Below, one piece after another: positions 46,870-58,314 of a stretch of DNA of 64,000 nucleotides. Under the pieces are notes generated by a model that did not search any database, was not told the DNA's origin, and was given only the letters and a program-made list of their open reading frames with translations. This DNA is from Eonycteris spelaea (lineage: Eukaryota > Chordata > Mammalia > Chiroptera > Pteropodidae): NCBI GenBank assembly GCA_003508835.1, contig PUFA01000092.1, positions 6,305,501 to 6,369,500 on the forward strand. The letters are read 5' to 3'. The translations under genes and the position numbers were made by a program. Positions within the stretch are counted from its first letter, which is position 1. The number at the start of each line of letters is the position of its first letter.

Positions 46870-48260
46870 AAAAAAAGAGTTATATATTTATTGAGCATTT
46901 ATTATTTGCCAGGCACTGTTCTTGGTGCTATGGATACAGCAGTGAACAAACAAGTCCTGTGAAGCTTACATCACAATGAGGGAAACAAAATGAATTAAAC
47001 CTATATATTGTCATTTGATAATAAATGATATAAAGAAAAAACAAAGTGGTTAAGAATAAAATAGAGAAGTGGAGAGAGATTGCTACTTTAGATGAAATGG
47101 TCAGAAGAGGTGGCCCTTACACAGAGAAGGAAACAAGGACGTATGTTATATGCCTCCTGGAAGTAGAACATTCTGGAAAAGGAAAGAGCAAGGAAATTCA
47201 AAAATTCCAGAAAAGGAGGACAGATGCTGGTAGTGTTTGAGAACAGAAAGGAAAAAGTGTGCTGCCACAAGTAAGCATGTGTGCGTTTTAGGAGATGAGG
47301 CCAAAGAGGTTGTAGAGGCCCTATCATGTCACTGTAGGGATTTAGCTTTTTTCCCCGAATCATGTGGAAGCCTACTAAGAGTTCTGAATAAGAAATGATA
47401 TGGCTTGGCTTACGTGTGGGGTTGTATGCTGCTGTGGGTGGGGTGAAAGGAATGTTAGAGGGGGGGTTGGCAAGGATGAAAACAGAAAGCACTGTAAGTA
47501 GGCTACTACAACAATTCAGGTGAGAAGTGCTAGTAGCCGGCAACAGGGTGGTAGCAATTTTCTGGATAAATTTCAAACGTAGAGCCATTATGATTAGCTA
47601 ATAAACTGGATATGGAATATGGAAGAACAAAAGCAACGATGGAAAGATTTTTAAACAAGCAAATGGTAGAATGGAGTTGTCATTTACTAAAATGGAGAGG
47701 ATCATAGGAAGAATAGTTTGGAAGAGAAAAAAATCAAGAGTTCATTTTGTATGTATTAAATTAGGGATGTCTAGTAACATCCAAGAGGAAAGTTTAGAAA
47801 TGAGTCTATACAGGAAAGAGGAAGATTTAAATGTAAATGAGAGATATTAATATACATGGAATTTTAGGATATATGAAATCTCCTAGGCTCTAGAGTAAGG
47901 GTATACAGAGAAAGGGGGCAGGAAGGCAGAGTTTGGGGGCAATCGAATGGGAGAGGAGGAGGATGCAGAAAGGCAGCTGAGAGGAGCGGTCAGGAAGGTG
48001 GGACAGGAATCAAGATAAAGTGGCATCCCAGATACCAAGTGAAGGATCAAGGGAGTAATAACTGTCAAATTCTATTAATGAGTAAGATATAGACTGAGAT
48101 GTGATCACTGTTTTTAGAAGCAAGAAGGCTATTAGTGACCTTTACAAAACTGATTCTGTAGAATATAAGGACAAAAATCTGCTTAGAAAGACTTAAAGTG
48201 AGAAGAGAAGGAAAAGTGAAAATGAAAGAGTAATTATAAACCACTCTTTCTAAAGAGATA
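46870..48260 (-). mobile_element. Long L2-type LINE remnant, antisense
   Basis: The plus strand opens 'ttattgagcatttattattt', 'gccaggcactgttcttggtg' and 'atacagcagtgaacaaacaa', the reverse of the L2/MIR 3' terminus. It continues for about 1.4 kb through 'gagatgaggccaaagaggtt', 'aatgatatggcttggcttac', 'ttggagttgtcatttactaa'-like text, 'agggatgtctagtaacatcc', 'aggaaggtgggacaggaatc' and 'ggctattagtgacctttac', in the order of a long mammalian repeat that I associate with L2. A 166-codon minus-strand frame (47088-47588) lies inside. It is repeat-derived, starts and ends nowhere meaningful, and is not a gene. Confidence 0.65.
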
Positions 48261-48862
48261 CAGATATGCAATGTCAGCTAGAAATCAATAAGAGATTTTG
48301 TTGTTTTTTTTTTTTAAGATAGGAGCTGTAGCATGTTTGTACTCATTAAGGTAAAGTATTCAATCTCCTTTTCTAGGTCTTTTCTCTCTAGTCTCTATAA
48401 ATTACTTAATACAATTGGGGGAGGACCATGCAATTGAGATCAAAGTTTGACATCCTTTCTAAACTCCGAAAGAAATACTATTTACATTTTTACATTTCTC
48501 AAAGGGATCTAGAGAATGTTTTTGAAAAATACCCTGATCTGTTTCATTTTTTAATAAGAAATATTTGGGGAGGGAGATGGTATTTTCATATACTTTTAAT
48601 TAGAAATATAAAATAAAAGAATGCCTTGTGCCAGCAATAGTTGTTCATTTCAATATTAAATCACACCAACAACAGAAGAATAAGGCCTTATTCTAAAAAG
48701 AAACATGCTCCTCTTTTTCAATATCAGAGCTGACAGATAACCTAGTCTCATTAGAAATAGATAACAGTCTCCTGACATCTGTTACAGTAGATGGCTGACA
48801 GTAACGCTAAACACCTGATTCTATTTATTATAGAAGAGCTAGACTGAATTAATGAGCATTCT
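48261..48862. other. Unassigned DNA
   Basis: No recognisable gene or repeat in this ~0.6 kb stretch. Confidence 0.4.
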
Positions 48863-49022
48863 ACCCTAGTGGTTCAGGGCCTGGCTGCGCATTTGATTTA
48901 CCAATGCGTGTGACCCACCTCCAGAGATTCTGATGCATTTGGTCTGTGTTGGCAAGCAGACATGGATATGTTTTCAAACATCCCCAGGTGATTTTAATGT
49001 GCAGTGGGAGCTGAGAACCACT
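48863..49022 (+). mobile_element. MER5-like hAT non-autonomous element
   Basis: Starts 'agtggttcagggcctggctg' and ends 'agtgggagctgagaaccact', giving terminal inverted repeats (AGTGGTTC.../...GAGAACCACT). Inside are 'ccacctccagagattctgat' and 'ccccaggtgattttaatgtg', typical of the MER5 group. Strand is nominal because the element is nearly palindromic. Confidence 0.8.
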
Positions 49023-49359
49023 CCTAGCATTTAAGCTTTCTGCTCAAGTTGAAAAAAATCATAGCTATGATTAAAAGGCTTGAAAGTTGATCTATTCTCA
49101 AAAACAGAACACAGGAAATAGCCATCCTCACTTGAAGTAATCTACCATAAAATTCTCCTCTACCATGGAGTACATTCCCATAATTTTGCTTGTGTGGCAG
49201 CTCCATGCATTGCCCAGAGAGTGAGAGGGAGGGAAGACTGGGCATCTGTGGCAGGATTTCTCTCCTCCCTCCAGTGACCTGAGATGACTATTAAAGGTCT
49301 CAGAGCATCAGAAACAAATTGGTCTTTCTTTGTTCTTCAGACTACAGTTGACAGCAGGG
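49023..49359. other. Unassigned DNA
   Basis: No recognisable gene or repeat in this ~0.3 kb stretch. Confidence 0.4.
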
Positions 49360-49453
49360 TACGAGTAGCGAGGTAGTTGCGAAGCTTATTTTAGGCGTTT
49401 ATTGGCGGGAGAAAAGAAAGGAGAGGCAACTGCGGGCGGCGGGGGGGGGGGGG
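49360..49453. other. CpG-rich island-like patch ending in G13
   Basis: Eight CpG dinucleotides lie within about 80 bp (49362-49442), followed by 13 consecutive G (49441-49453), in surroundings that almost lack CpG. On the minus strand 'ccaataaa' occurs (49398-49405), downstream of a C-rich stretch and upstream of CpG-bearing text. That layout recalls the R region of a retroviral LTR, but no TATA box, U3 or LTR ends were found. Confidence 0.5.
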
Positions 49454-50109
49454 TGGCAATCAAAAGGAGAACAAGAACGAAAAAGACAAAACTCAGTTGA
49501 AGCCAGGTCTCTAGTGGTAATTTGCTTTTGGTTTCAACTGCCTACCTCACTCAGATAACAGTATTTCTTAATAATTTCTTAATAATTATATCTATTTTCT
49601 GTTTATAGCAGTAGGATTCCATCCCCACCTCCCCTGTACTGGAAAGAACAGAGTGCCACAATGAAGATCTTGGACTAAATGTGGACTTTCATTCTTTTAT
49701 ATGCCCTCAGAAATTTGATTTACAGGACAAACAAAGAACTCTCATTGAAACAAAAAAAAAAAACAAAGTTAAAGAAAAAAATGTACCTTCAATGTCACCA
49801 TCATTACTTATCTATATTTCTGTTACTTTATTGTTCGTATATATAAATACTTGCATAGGAGCATGACTGCAGAATAGATGTTTCTGGTCTTTCATTTACC
49901 ATCTCTGTTTCTAGCTGCACTTCAGATGCACAGATTTGGATTGATACAATCAATCATACTCCTTGGTTGCCTCTGCCTCAGGGCACATTATCTTCTTCAT
50001 CAGCCACTCCTTATAATATTTACTTTCTTGGTTAGTTCTCTTCCTTTCAGATCCCATTCCCTTACTCTACCTAGATACCCATGCTCATACATATAAGATG
50101 TTTTCTTCC
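49454..50109. other. Unassigned DNA
   Basis: No recognisable gene or repeat in this ~0.65 kb stretch. Confidence 0.4.
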
Positions 50110-51240
50110 AATATATAATATCTATCTTTATTTATGTATATTTATCCATGAACAATATATCTTGTTTACTGTGAATGTGCTTTTAACTTTATATTAATGG
50201 TGTTAAGTTATAAATCATATTCAGTTTTGTTTTATTTTTAAAATCACTCGACATTGCTTTAGAGAATTCTGCATGTGAATTTATGCAGTTTGTTTTATTT
50301 CTTTTGATGTTAAATAGCATCCCATTGTTTACTATATCCTACTGTAATTTTTTTCAATAAATCATAATTTTAAATTTAATGACTATATTGTAGTCCAGCA
50401 TACTGATACATCAATTTGAATTTAATTATTTACCTACTATATCTTATTTAGATTTTATAAGTGCTGTACTAGTTTGCTAAGGCTATCATAACAAAGTAGC
50501 TAAAACAACAGATATTTATTTCCTCCGAGTTCTGGAGGCTAAAAGTTCAAGATCAAGGTGTAAGCTGGGTTGATTTCTTATGAGGCATCCCTCCATGGCT
50601 TGTGGATGAATGAACACCTTCTGCTTCTGTCTTTACATGATCTTTCCTCGGTGTGTGCGCACATGTCTGTGCCCAAATTTCTTCTTTTTATAAGGATGCA
50701 AGTTATTTTGGATTAGGACTCACCCTAAAATACTTCATTTTAACTTTATGATCTCTTTAAAGGCCCTATCTATAAATATGGTTACATTCTGAGGTGTAGG
50801 GGGTTAGGAATTCAATATGAATTTGGGAGGGACACAATTTAGTCCATAACTAACTATAAATCATAATATAACTAATTATAGAGCTTTCTATAGATTGCTA
50901 TGTATGTATTTTATATGTACATATATACATATATACAGCACTTTTCTAATTTTCTACATAAATTTTGAAGACAAATACCTAGGAATGGGAATAGGGAGTC
51001 AAAAGATATAAACATTTTTAAACATCTTGATATTTATTGCTAAATTGCTTTTCAAATATATTACACTCACATAGAATGCAATTTCTCTAGATGTGTGCTA
51101 GTTTTATCAAGTACTGCTAGCACTGAAGAATTTAAATTAACTTTTCTTTTTCCAACAAGTGTAAAATTAGCACATTTTTTATCTTAGCCAAGTCTTTGTG
51201 GCAATTACTTCTGATTCCTGCCAACATGTACCAAGTCAAG
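50110..51240 (-). mobile_element. Old L1 (L1ME/MC-like) 3' region, antisense, split
   Basis: The left part (50110-50466) has 'gatgttaaatagcatcccat' and 'tgtttactatatcctactgt'. The right part (50856-51240) has 'gaagacaaatacctaggaat', 'gggaatagggagtcaaaaga', 'tatttattgctaaattgctt' and 'tatattacactcacatagaa'. Both follow the antisense of the old L1M 3' region (attccattg..., then aaattcctagaagtggaat..., attgccaaattgc...). An MLT1 LTR separates the two parts. Confidence 0.65.
50467..50849 (-). mobile_element. MLT1-type LTR, antisense, nested in old L1
   Basis: The plus strand starts 'tgtactagtttgctaaggct' and continues 'tccgagttctggaggctaaa', 'agttcaagatcaaggtgtaa', 'cttctttttataaggatgca', 'ggattaggactcaccctaaa', 'tatggttacattctgaggtg' and 'gggagggacacaatttagtc'. 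This is a complete MLT1-style LTR in reverse. It sits inside antisense L1 sequence, so it inserted after that L1. Confidence 0.85.
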
Positions 51241-51326
51241 ACTATACTTTGGACACCAATAGCACAATGGTAGATAATTCACAAAATGGAAGTGAGGAAA
51301 TGTGTTGTCATAGCTGTGCATAGAGA

Positions 51327-51453
51327 ATTCTGTCAGAATTCTCTAAAGAAACAGATCAAGAGGGTATCTATCTATCATCTATCTATCTAATCTAATCTAT
51401 CATCTATTGTTTTATCTATCAATCATCGAGAGAAAGAGAGAGAGGAGAAGAGA

Positions 51454-51488
<35 letters not shown>

Positions 51489-51865
51489 AAGAGACAGAGA
51501 GAGACAGAGAGAGAGAGAGATTGAGAGAGACTTATTTTAAGAAATTTTTAAGGGGTTGGCTCATCCAACTGCAAAAACTAGCAAGTCCAAAATCTTCAGA
51601 GTAAGCTGGCAGGAGACTCAGGGAAGAGTTTGATGTTACAGCTTATTTGAAAGCAGCCTGCTGGACCTCTTCCTTAGGGAACATCAGTCTTTTTTTCCCT
51701 ACTCCTTTCAACCATATTATGAGAGGTAATCTTTACTTGAAGTCTACTTATTTAAAGGTCAATATTATTTTTAAAATACCTTTAGAGCAACATTTAGACT
51801 CGTGTTTAACCAAGTATCTCTGTATCTCTGGCCTACCACGTGGACACATAAAATTGAACCTCACA
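51327..51865 (-). mobile_element. Unclassified LTR-like interspersed repeat, antisense, with internal microsatellite
   Basis: The plus strand reads 'gaattctctaaagaaacaga', then (CTAT)n and (GAGA)n, 'aggggttggctcatccaact', 'gcaagtccaaaatcttcaga', 'gtaagctggcaggagactca', 'cttgaagtctacttatttaa' and 'acgtggacacataaaattga'. I recognise the family by its blocks (tctccagagaaacagaacc...aattggctcac...ggcaagtccaaaatctgcag...) but cannot name it. A second copy in the opposite orientation is at 55.84 kb. Confidence 0.7.
51367..51529. repeat. (CTAT)n / (GAGA)n compound microsatellite
   Basis: Interrupted CTAT/ATCT units (51367-51420) are followed after a short spacer by a GA-rich array (51428-51529). It lies inside the repeat at 51327-51865. 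Confidence 0.95.
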
Positions 51866-51904
51866 TTGGGTTTTGTGGTTTTATTTTGTAACAATATTGT
51901 CATT

Positions 51905-53260
51905 TACTAAATTATTGTATTGAAATATAATTCAATTTACCATTTAAAACACACAATTCAATGGTTTTTAGAATATTGACAGAATTATGCAACCACTACC
52001 ACAATCAATTTTAGAAAATTTTCGTCATCTCAAAAAGGAACTCCATATCCTTTTGTTATCACCCTCCAATTACCCAATTACCCCAAGCCCTAAGCAACAA
52101 CTAATATGCTGTCTGTTTCTATAAATTTGACTATTCTGGACATTTCATATACATTGATTTTCCTTATGGTCTTTTGTAACCACCTCCATTTACTACATTG
52201 TCATGGTTCATTCATGTTGTAGCCTTTATGAGTACTTCATTCCAATTTACAGCTGAATGATATTCCACTGTGTGGTTATACCACATTGTTCATCCATTCA
52301 TCAGTTTATGGACATTGAGTAGGTTTTGCCTTTTGGCTATGTTGCTGTTATGGACATTTTATGTAAAAATTTTGTGTGGACATATATTTTCAATTCCCTG
52401 GGTTATACACCTAATATTGGAGTTATAGGACCAAATGGTAACTCTATGTGCAGCTTGTTGAAAAGTTGCCAGACTGTTTCCCAAAGTGGCTGCACCATTT
52501 TACATTGTATGAGGTTTCCAATTTCTCCACAGCCTTGCCAACACTTATCATCTAACTTGTAGATTATTACCATCCTAAAGAGTGTTAGGTCATATCTCAT
52601 TTTGGTTTTAATTCGCATTTCCACGATAAACTAATGATGTTGAGAACATATCTATGTGCTTATTGGCATTAGCATATCTGCATCAGAGAAATGTCTAATC
52701 AAGCCATCCGACCACTTTTAAATTGGGTATTTGTCCTTTCTTACCTAATAGTAAGCATCCTTTATATATTCTAGACACAAATCTTTATCAGATATATGAT
52801 TTGTAAACAATTTCTCCCATTGTGCTGTCTTTTTACTTTCTTGAAAGTGCCATTTGAAGCACAAAAGTTTTTAATTTTGATGAAATCCAACTCATCTTTT
52901 ATTTTTTCTTTTGTTTTTTGTGCTTTTGGTGTCATAAATAATAATTCATTGTCAAATCTGAGGTCACCAATATTTACCTTTTAGTTTTCTTTTGAGAGAT
53001 TTAAAATTTTGGCTCTTACATGTAGAAATTTGATTCATTTGGAGTTAATTTTTGTGTTTGGAATGATGTAGAGTTCAACTCCACTCTTTTTTATGTGGCT
53101 ATCCCCTAGTTCCAGCACCATTTGTTCAAAAGACTAATCTTGCACTATTTAGTGGTTTTGAAAGCCATGTTAAAAATTAATTGACCATAGATTCTTGGGT
53201 TTATGCCATTACCACATCAATATATTTTGAGATGTCAGAAGTCTTACCTCATATTTACTT
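51905..53260 (-). mobile_element. Old L1 (L1MB/MC-like), antisense, 3'UTR plus ORF2 C-terminus
   Basis: The plus strand shows the antisense 3'UTR ('caatggtttttagaatattg', 'aaccactaccacaatcaatt', 'ttctggacatttcatataca'), then ORF2: 'tgaatgatattccactgtgt', 'catccattcatcagtttatg', 'gactgtttcccaaagtggct', 'gccaacacttatcatctaac', 'cagatatatgatttgtaaac' and 'tggagttaatttttgtgttt'. It is truncated at about 53260. Both flanks are unrelated sequence. Confidence 0.9.
52403..52624 (-). pseudogene. L1 ORF2p C-terminal fragment, degenerate knuckle
   Basis: 73 codons matching 'TKMRYDLTLFRMVII', 'CWQGCGEIGNLIQ' and 'MVQPLWETVWQLFNKL'. Compared with the intact knuckle at 31.9 kb, the His is replaced by Gln and the WWDC segment is deleted, so the CX3CX7HX4C site is destroyed. 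Confidence 0.85.
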
Positions 53261-55834
53261 TACATCATGGAACACAATAAATGGATTAAAGAAAGAAAGA
53301 GTATATTAACCACCTTTAAACTTACAACACTTAGAAATAACTTTGCCATTTTGAATTTTATTTGCTTTGTATACAGGATCAAAATGTTTCACAACATAGA
53401 ACTTTTGCTTTAAAAGCCTCAGGCAGAAGTAAACTTTTAAAAGTATCTAGATTAGAAGGTATGAGATAAGACTGAATAACCATGAAATAAACTAAATTTA
53501 TTTTCTGCTTACATTTCCTGTTCAATTTGCCATAGCCCACTGATCATGATGAGGTTATACGGGGCATACCCTTAGATACTTCAGGCAATGATGGAGGAAA
53601 GGGACAGAAGGTGTCATGGCTTCTATGCTTCTCCCCTATTTAAGGCAAGGAATTTGTTTTTAGTTCAAATCCCAAGTACAAACACACTCTTTCAACCAAA
53701 AGGTATTTCAAAACTTCCAATCCCAAGGACAGCGAAGAGTACAGAACAAAGAATAATGTAATATACGTAGTTCAGAGACAGGTCACAAACCACAGCTTCC
53801 AGTAAACAGAGAGAAAAGTCTTTTGGGAACTTATTGGTAGCAGGCTTTTTTTTTTTTTTTTTTTAAGAGAGAGAGAAAGAACTCTGTGCTAACACAGTTG
53901 AGGGAAAACAAAACCCAGATATTTTAACGGAAAGTTAAAAAGAAATTTGTACAAGTGCACAAGAGTGAAAGTTAGGTTCTGAATATGAAAATGTATATGC
54001 CAGTGTGGCTCTGAAGGCTACACTGAAGAAGAGCAGCAGGTCCTGCTACTGTTTGAGGGACCACGGAATCAGGCCACCCCAGGGCAGAGACTATTCCCTA
54101 GACTCACCAGGTCTATGTCAGAAGAAAATAAGAAGTTTGTGGCAAACACTACTTCCATTCATTTGAGGTTCATTGTTAATTTAATAATTCAGTGAAATAA
54201 ATAGTACTTTTCATAATATGAGTGAGTGCAGCTATTCTCAATTAATCCCATATAAAGTCCGGAGTAAGCGAAATCCTTTGCCATAGATCAAAGTCTCTTA
54301 TTTGAAGCTCCATAGATCCACATGTAGAAGATCTTTGATCAAAGCTAAAGATCTATGCAAAATTTCATGTCTGTATGTGAATTTTCCTAGGCAAGGAGTC
54401 CGCAGTTTCTTCGGATTCTCAGAAAGATCTGCAACTCTGAAAGGGTGAAGAATAGTATGTTGAATCAAAATTAGAACTGAGCAGGTACCTCATTCGTCCA
54501 GTCAAGATTCTAGTCTTAAGAACAACAAAAAAAAACAGGTAACAGCTCACATAGAAAAATATGCATTTATAGGCTTGTTTCATCTGAGTTTCCTACACAC
54601 TATTTTCACAGGGAAGAAAATACATAACATGGTGCACTATAAACATTTTCCCCCAAAATAAGTACGTTCAAAGGGTCTAATTATTTAATTAATTATTATT
54701 CATTAATTATGAATCTTTTCTTTGCAAACATTTCCATTTCCTGTTCAAGAATAAATCACCTGGTCTGCCCAGACTCCATTTGTAAATACTGATCTAAGAA
54801 AAACTATCCAAAAAAGGAATAAAGTAGTAGAGACAAGGCACATTAAGTGACTTCTAGGTCTACTGCCATGTTTCATTTGGGTTCTGGGCATCAACCCAGT
54901 GTTTATTTTCACAGCTACACAGTGTCATAACTACCACAAACTTGAATGTGATGCTAAAACCTGTTAGTGTGAATAGTGCAGTGAGTTACACCTGGGGATG
55001 AAGAAAAAGGGAAGGTAAGAGGTAAAGAGAACAACTGATAGTTTTCACTGAAGAGAACTTTACAAAAATACTGTTCAAATCCTAGAATTAATATTATTTC
55101 CATTCCACACTTGGGAAGAAATAGAGAAAAGTTTGGCAAAAAAGGGTAATAGAGAGGAAAGAGGGTGAGTATGTGTGTGTGTCTAAAAGGCACGTGACAA
55201 GGGAGAGGCACAAGAGGAAGAAAGACATCAAATTCTTAATTGTACTCAGGGAAGTAGAGGCCCCTTTAACAAGGAACAAACATAGTCCCTGCCTCCTGTG
55301 ACAGTGTAGGTAATATTATTTGGCCAATGTCATGATGAGAAATCAGCTTATTTATATATTATATGTTTAGGATAATCCAGCCCAACCCCACTCCCCTGGT
55401 GTTCCTCGGGTCTCAGGTGTGTGAGGCTCTGACCCCTCTCTTCTCTCTCCCCCAGGCATGCATGCTGGGAGGGTCTGTGTATTTTGTAAATAAACATATT
55501 TGCCCTTGGGGAAAAAACTATATCCCTATAGCCTCCAAGTTAGGCATCAGATATGTGTGCTGCTGGGTAAACAAAAAAGCATCAGAAGCTATTGTCAAGT
55601 CAGATGCTGCCTAAAATGCCACCGGAAGTGAGAGAGAAAAAAGAGGATGGCTTCTAGTAGTATGCAGTTATTCATTCATCTGTAGAGCTGGGTCCTATGG
55701 ATAAAGTGATAAAGTAAATTGCAGACAGTCCCTACCCTTTAGCAGATGAAGTTCACATTGAGCCAAAGGAGTGTTGGGGCACCTATAGTTAAAATAAAAA
55801 ATTTAAAATGTAAATTTATTGGCAGCTTTTTATG
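53261..55834. other. Unassigned DNA
   Basis: About 2.6 kb with no gene or repeat family recognised, apart from T18 plus GA-rich text at about 53847-53880. Open frames (up to 85 codons) lack motifs. Confidence 0.4.
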
Positions 55835-56132
55835 TGTTAGCTTGGCTGGGTCACATTCTGGGTATTTCTGAGAGGGTGATTTGGATGAGATTTACATTTA
55901 ATTCATTGGACTTTGAAGAAAGATTGTCCTCGATGATTGGTGAACCTCATCCAATTAGTTAAAGACCTGAGCTTCAGAATGAAAGACTGACCTCCCTAAG
56001 CAAGAGGGAACTCTGCAGCAGATGGCCGATTTAAACTGCAACATAGGTTCTTCTCTGGGTCCACAGCCTGCCCACCCACCCTGAAGATTTTGGACTTGCC
56101 AACCTCCATAAGTGTATAAGTGAATTGTTAAA

Positions 56133-56193
<61 letters not shown>

Positions 56194-56232
56194 CCTATTG
56201 GTTCTGTTTCTCTAGAGAAACCTGACTAATAT
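55835..56232 (+). mobile_element. Unclassified LTR-like interspersed repeat, sense (pair of 51.3 kb copy)
   Basis: 'atgtgttagcttggctgggt', 'attcattggactttgaagaa', 'aacctcatccaattagttaa', 'cttctctgggtccacagcct', 'gaagattttggacttgccaa', a (CT)n(CA)n array, then 'ctattggttctgtttctcta' and 'gagaaacctgactaatata'. It is the reverse-oriented relative of 51327-51865, with the microsatellite at the same internal site. Confidence 0.75.
56136..56193. repeat. (CT)n(CA)n microsatellite
   Basis: About 18 CT units are followed directly by about 11 CA units. It accounts for the spurious Arg/Glu-rich minus-strand frame at 55955-56191. Confidence 0.95.
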
Positions 56233-56591
56233 AATAACCTAATAAACTAAACTAAATGAACATAAACTAAACTATATCAGGCATAAAATTATAGTTCTGA
56301 TATTATAAAGGGGGCTTTATAGATAGCCAATCAAATCTTCTAGCAGGAGCCAGATTGTCCTGTAGTCACAACTTTTAGGGGTCAACAGGGAAACTTCCAA
56401 AAAGATATCTTCTGCTGAGAGTGCTGAGACAGTAACAGTCAACTGCCAAGAAACTGATGAGTGATTTCAGGAGGTTAGGCATTTCTTAGGGGAAATACTG
56501 TTCTAGCTCCAGCAGATAGCCTTGAAAACATGTTTACCCACTATGGATTGTTGTTATTGTTGTTGTTGTTGTTGTGTTATTGTTTTGTTTG
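56233..56591. other. Unassigned DNA with (TTG)n
   Basis: No family recognised. A TTG-rich array at about 56548-56590 directly abuts the L1 3' end, and is probably the decayed, reversed A-rich tail. Confidence 0.45.
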
Positions 56592-57080
56592 TTTTTAATT
56601 AATTAGTTTTTATGGTGACATTGGTTAACGAAATCCAATGTTTCATCTGTATACTTTAACAGTAAGGCATATATATTTTTACTCTGTGTTCACCTCCATA
56701 GTTAGATTTCTTTCTGTCACCACATATTTGACTCCCTTTACCCTGTCTACCTCCCCTCCACACCTCCTACCCTATGGTTACCCCTAGTCTATAGTCCTTG
56801 TCCATGAGTCTCTGTTTGTTTGTACTATTCCTTTGTTGCTTTTAGGTTTATATCCCACACATAAGTGATATCATATGATTTTCAACTTTTTCAGTCTGGC
56901 TTATTTCTCTTAGCATGATTATCTCAAGGTCCATCCATGTTGTTGCAAATGGCACATCCCTTCTTATGGCTGAGTAATATTCCATTGTAATATATGTACC
57001 ACAGCTTTTTTAGCCAGTCATCTATCCTAGGACACTTTGGTTGCTTCCATGTCCTGGCCACTGTGAATAATGTTGCTATC
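56592..57080 (-). mobile_element. L1 3' end (part of the 56.6-60.8 kb element)
   Basis: Antisense 3'UTR 'atggtgacattggttaacga', 'tgactccctttaccctgtct' and 'cccacacataagtgatatca', then the ORF2 end 'ccattgtaatatatgtacca' and 'ttccatgtcctggccactgt'. At about 57080 the text jumps to an ORF2 position far upstream, so roughly 1.9 kb of RT and C-terminal ORF2 sequence is missing. Confidence 0.85.
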
Positions 57081-57969
57081 TTTACCAGGTTTTGGTATCA
57101 GGGTAATATGGGCCTCACATAAAATGAGTTGGGAAGTATTGCCTCCTCTTCGATTTTTTGGAAGAGTTTGAGGAGAATAGGTATTAAATCACCTTTTCAA
57201 CGTTTGGAGAATTCACTGGTGAAGCCATCTGCTCCTGGACTTTTACTTTTTTGGTAGGTTTTTGATAATTGTTTCAATTTCTATACTGCTGGTTGGTCTA
57301 TTTAGATTTTCTAGTTCTTTTTGATTCAGTCTATGAAGGTTGTATTTTTTCTAAATACTGGTCCATTTCTTCTAGGTTATTGAATGTGGTTTTTATATAC
57401 TTTCATAGTATTCTTGTACGATCCTTTGTATTTCTGCAATGTCAGTTGTAATTTCCCCTCTTGCATCCCTGATTTTGTTTGTGTCCTTTCTCTTTTTTCT
57501 TTAACGGTCTAACCAGGGGCCTGTCAATTTTATTAACCTTCTCAAAGAACCAGCTCTTTGTTGCATTTTTTCTACTGTTTTTGTTTGTTTTTAATTTCAT
57601 TTCTTTCTGCTCTGATTTTATTTATTTCTTTCTGCTGACTTTAGGCTTCATTTGTTTGTTCCTTTTCTAGTTTTTTAAGATGAAGCGTTAGGTTGTTTAT
57701 GCCATGCAATGACATGAACTTTCCTCTTATGGCTGCTTTTGCCATGTCCCAAAAGATTTGCTATGTTATACTGTCATTATCATTTGTTTCTATATATCTC
57801 TTGATCTCTCTTTTTATTTTTTCTCTGACCCAGTTATTTTTCAGTAGCATGTTGTTTAATCTCCATGTATTTGTGGTTCTTCCGAATTTCTTCTACAGTA
57901 TCTCTAGTTCCAAAGCATTATGATCAGAGAATATGGTTGGTATGATTTCAACCCTCATATTTGTTGAGG

Positions 57970-58314
57970 CTATCTCTGTGTCCCAAGAATGTGGTCTATT
58001 CTTGAGAATGTTCCATGTGCATTAGAGAAAAATGTATAAGCAGCTGTTTTGGGATGGAAGGCTCTGTAAATGTCAATTACATCCAGTTGCTCTAATGTGT
58101 CATTTAATGATGTTATTTCCGTACTGATTTTCTGTTGGATGATCTGTCCATATCCAACAGTGAGGTATTTAGCTCTCTTACTATGATAGTGTTTTGGTCT
58201 GTTTCTCCCTTTAGTTCTATGAGCAACTGCTTTAAAATATTTCGGGGCTCCTATATTGGGAGCACAGATATTAATAAATGTTATGTCTTCTTGGTGCATG
58301 ATTCCCTTTATCAT
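57970..58314 (-). pseudogene. L1 ORF2p endonuclease fragment
   Basis: A 114-codon open stretch matching the L1 AP-like endonuclease: 'GIMHQEDITFINICAPNIGA', 'LNDTLEQLDVIDIYRAFHPK' and 'HGTFSRIDHILG'. The terminal catalytic DH pair is still present, but the VGDFN motif region reads 'LTVGYGQ', losing Asp and Asn. The upstream 'CCLQETHL' block, with the catalytic Glu, lies at about 58465-58490 in another frame. Confidence 0.92.

Noticed and set aside
47088..47588. 166-codon minus-strand open frame as a possible gene
   Set aside because: It lies inside an antisense L2-type repeat. It has no domain, no plausible promoter or splice context, and low-complexity Leu/Ser/Pro content.
49360..49453. CpG-island promoter of a gene
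   Set aside because: Too short, and no transcription-unit or exon evidence on either side. Kept only as an oddity.
51407..51604. Arg/Glu-repeat 'coiled' peptide
   Set aside because: Translation of a (GAGA)n microsatellite; the same applies to 55955-56191.
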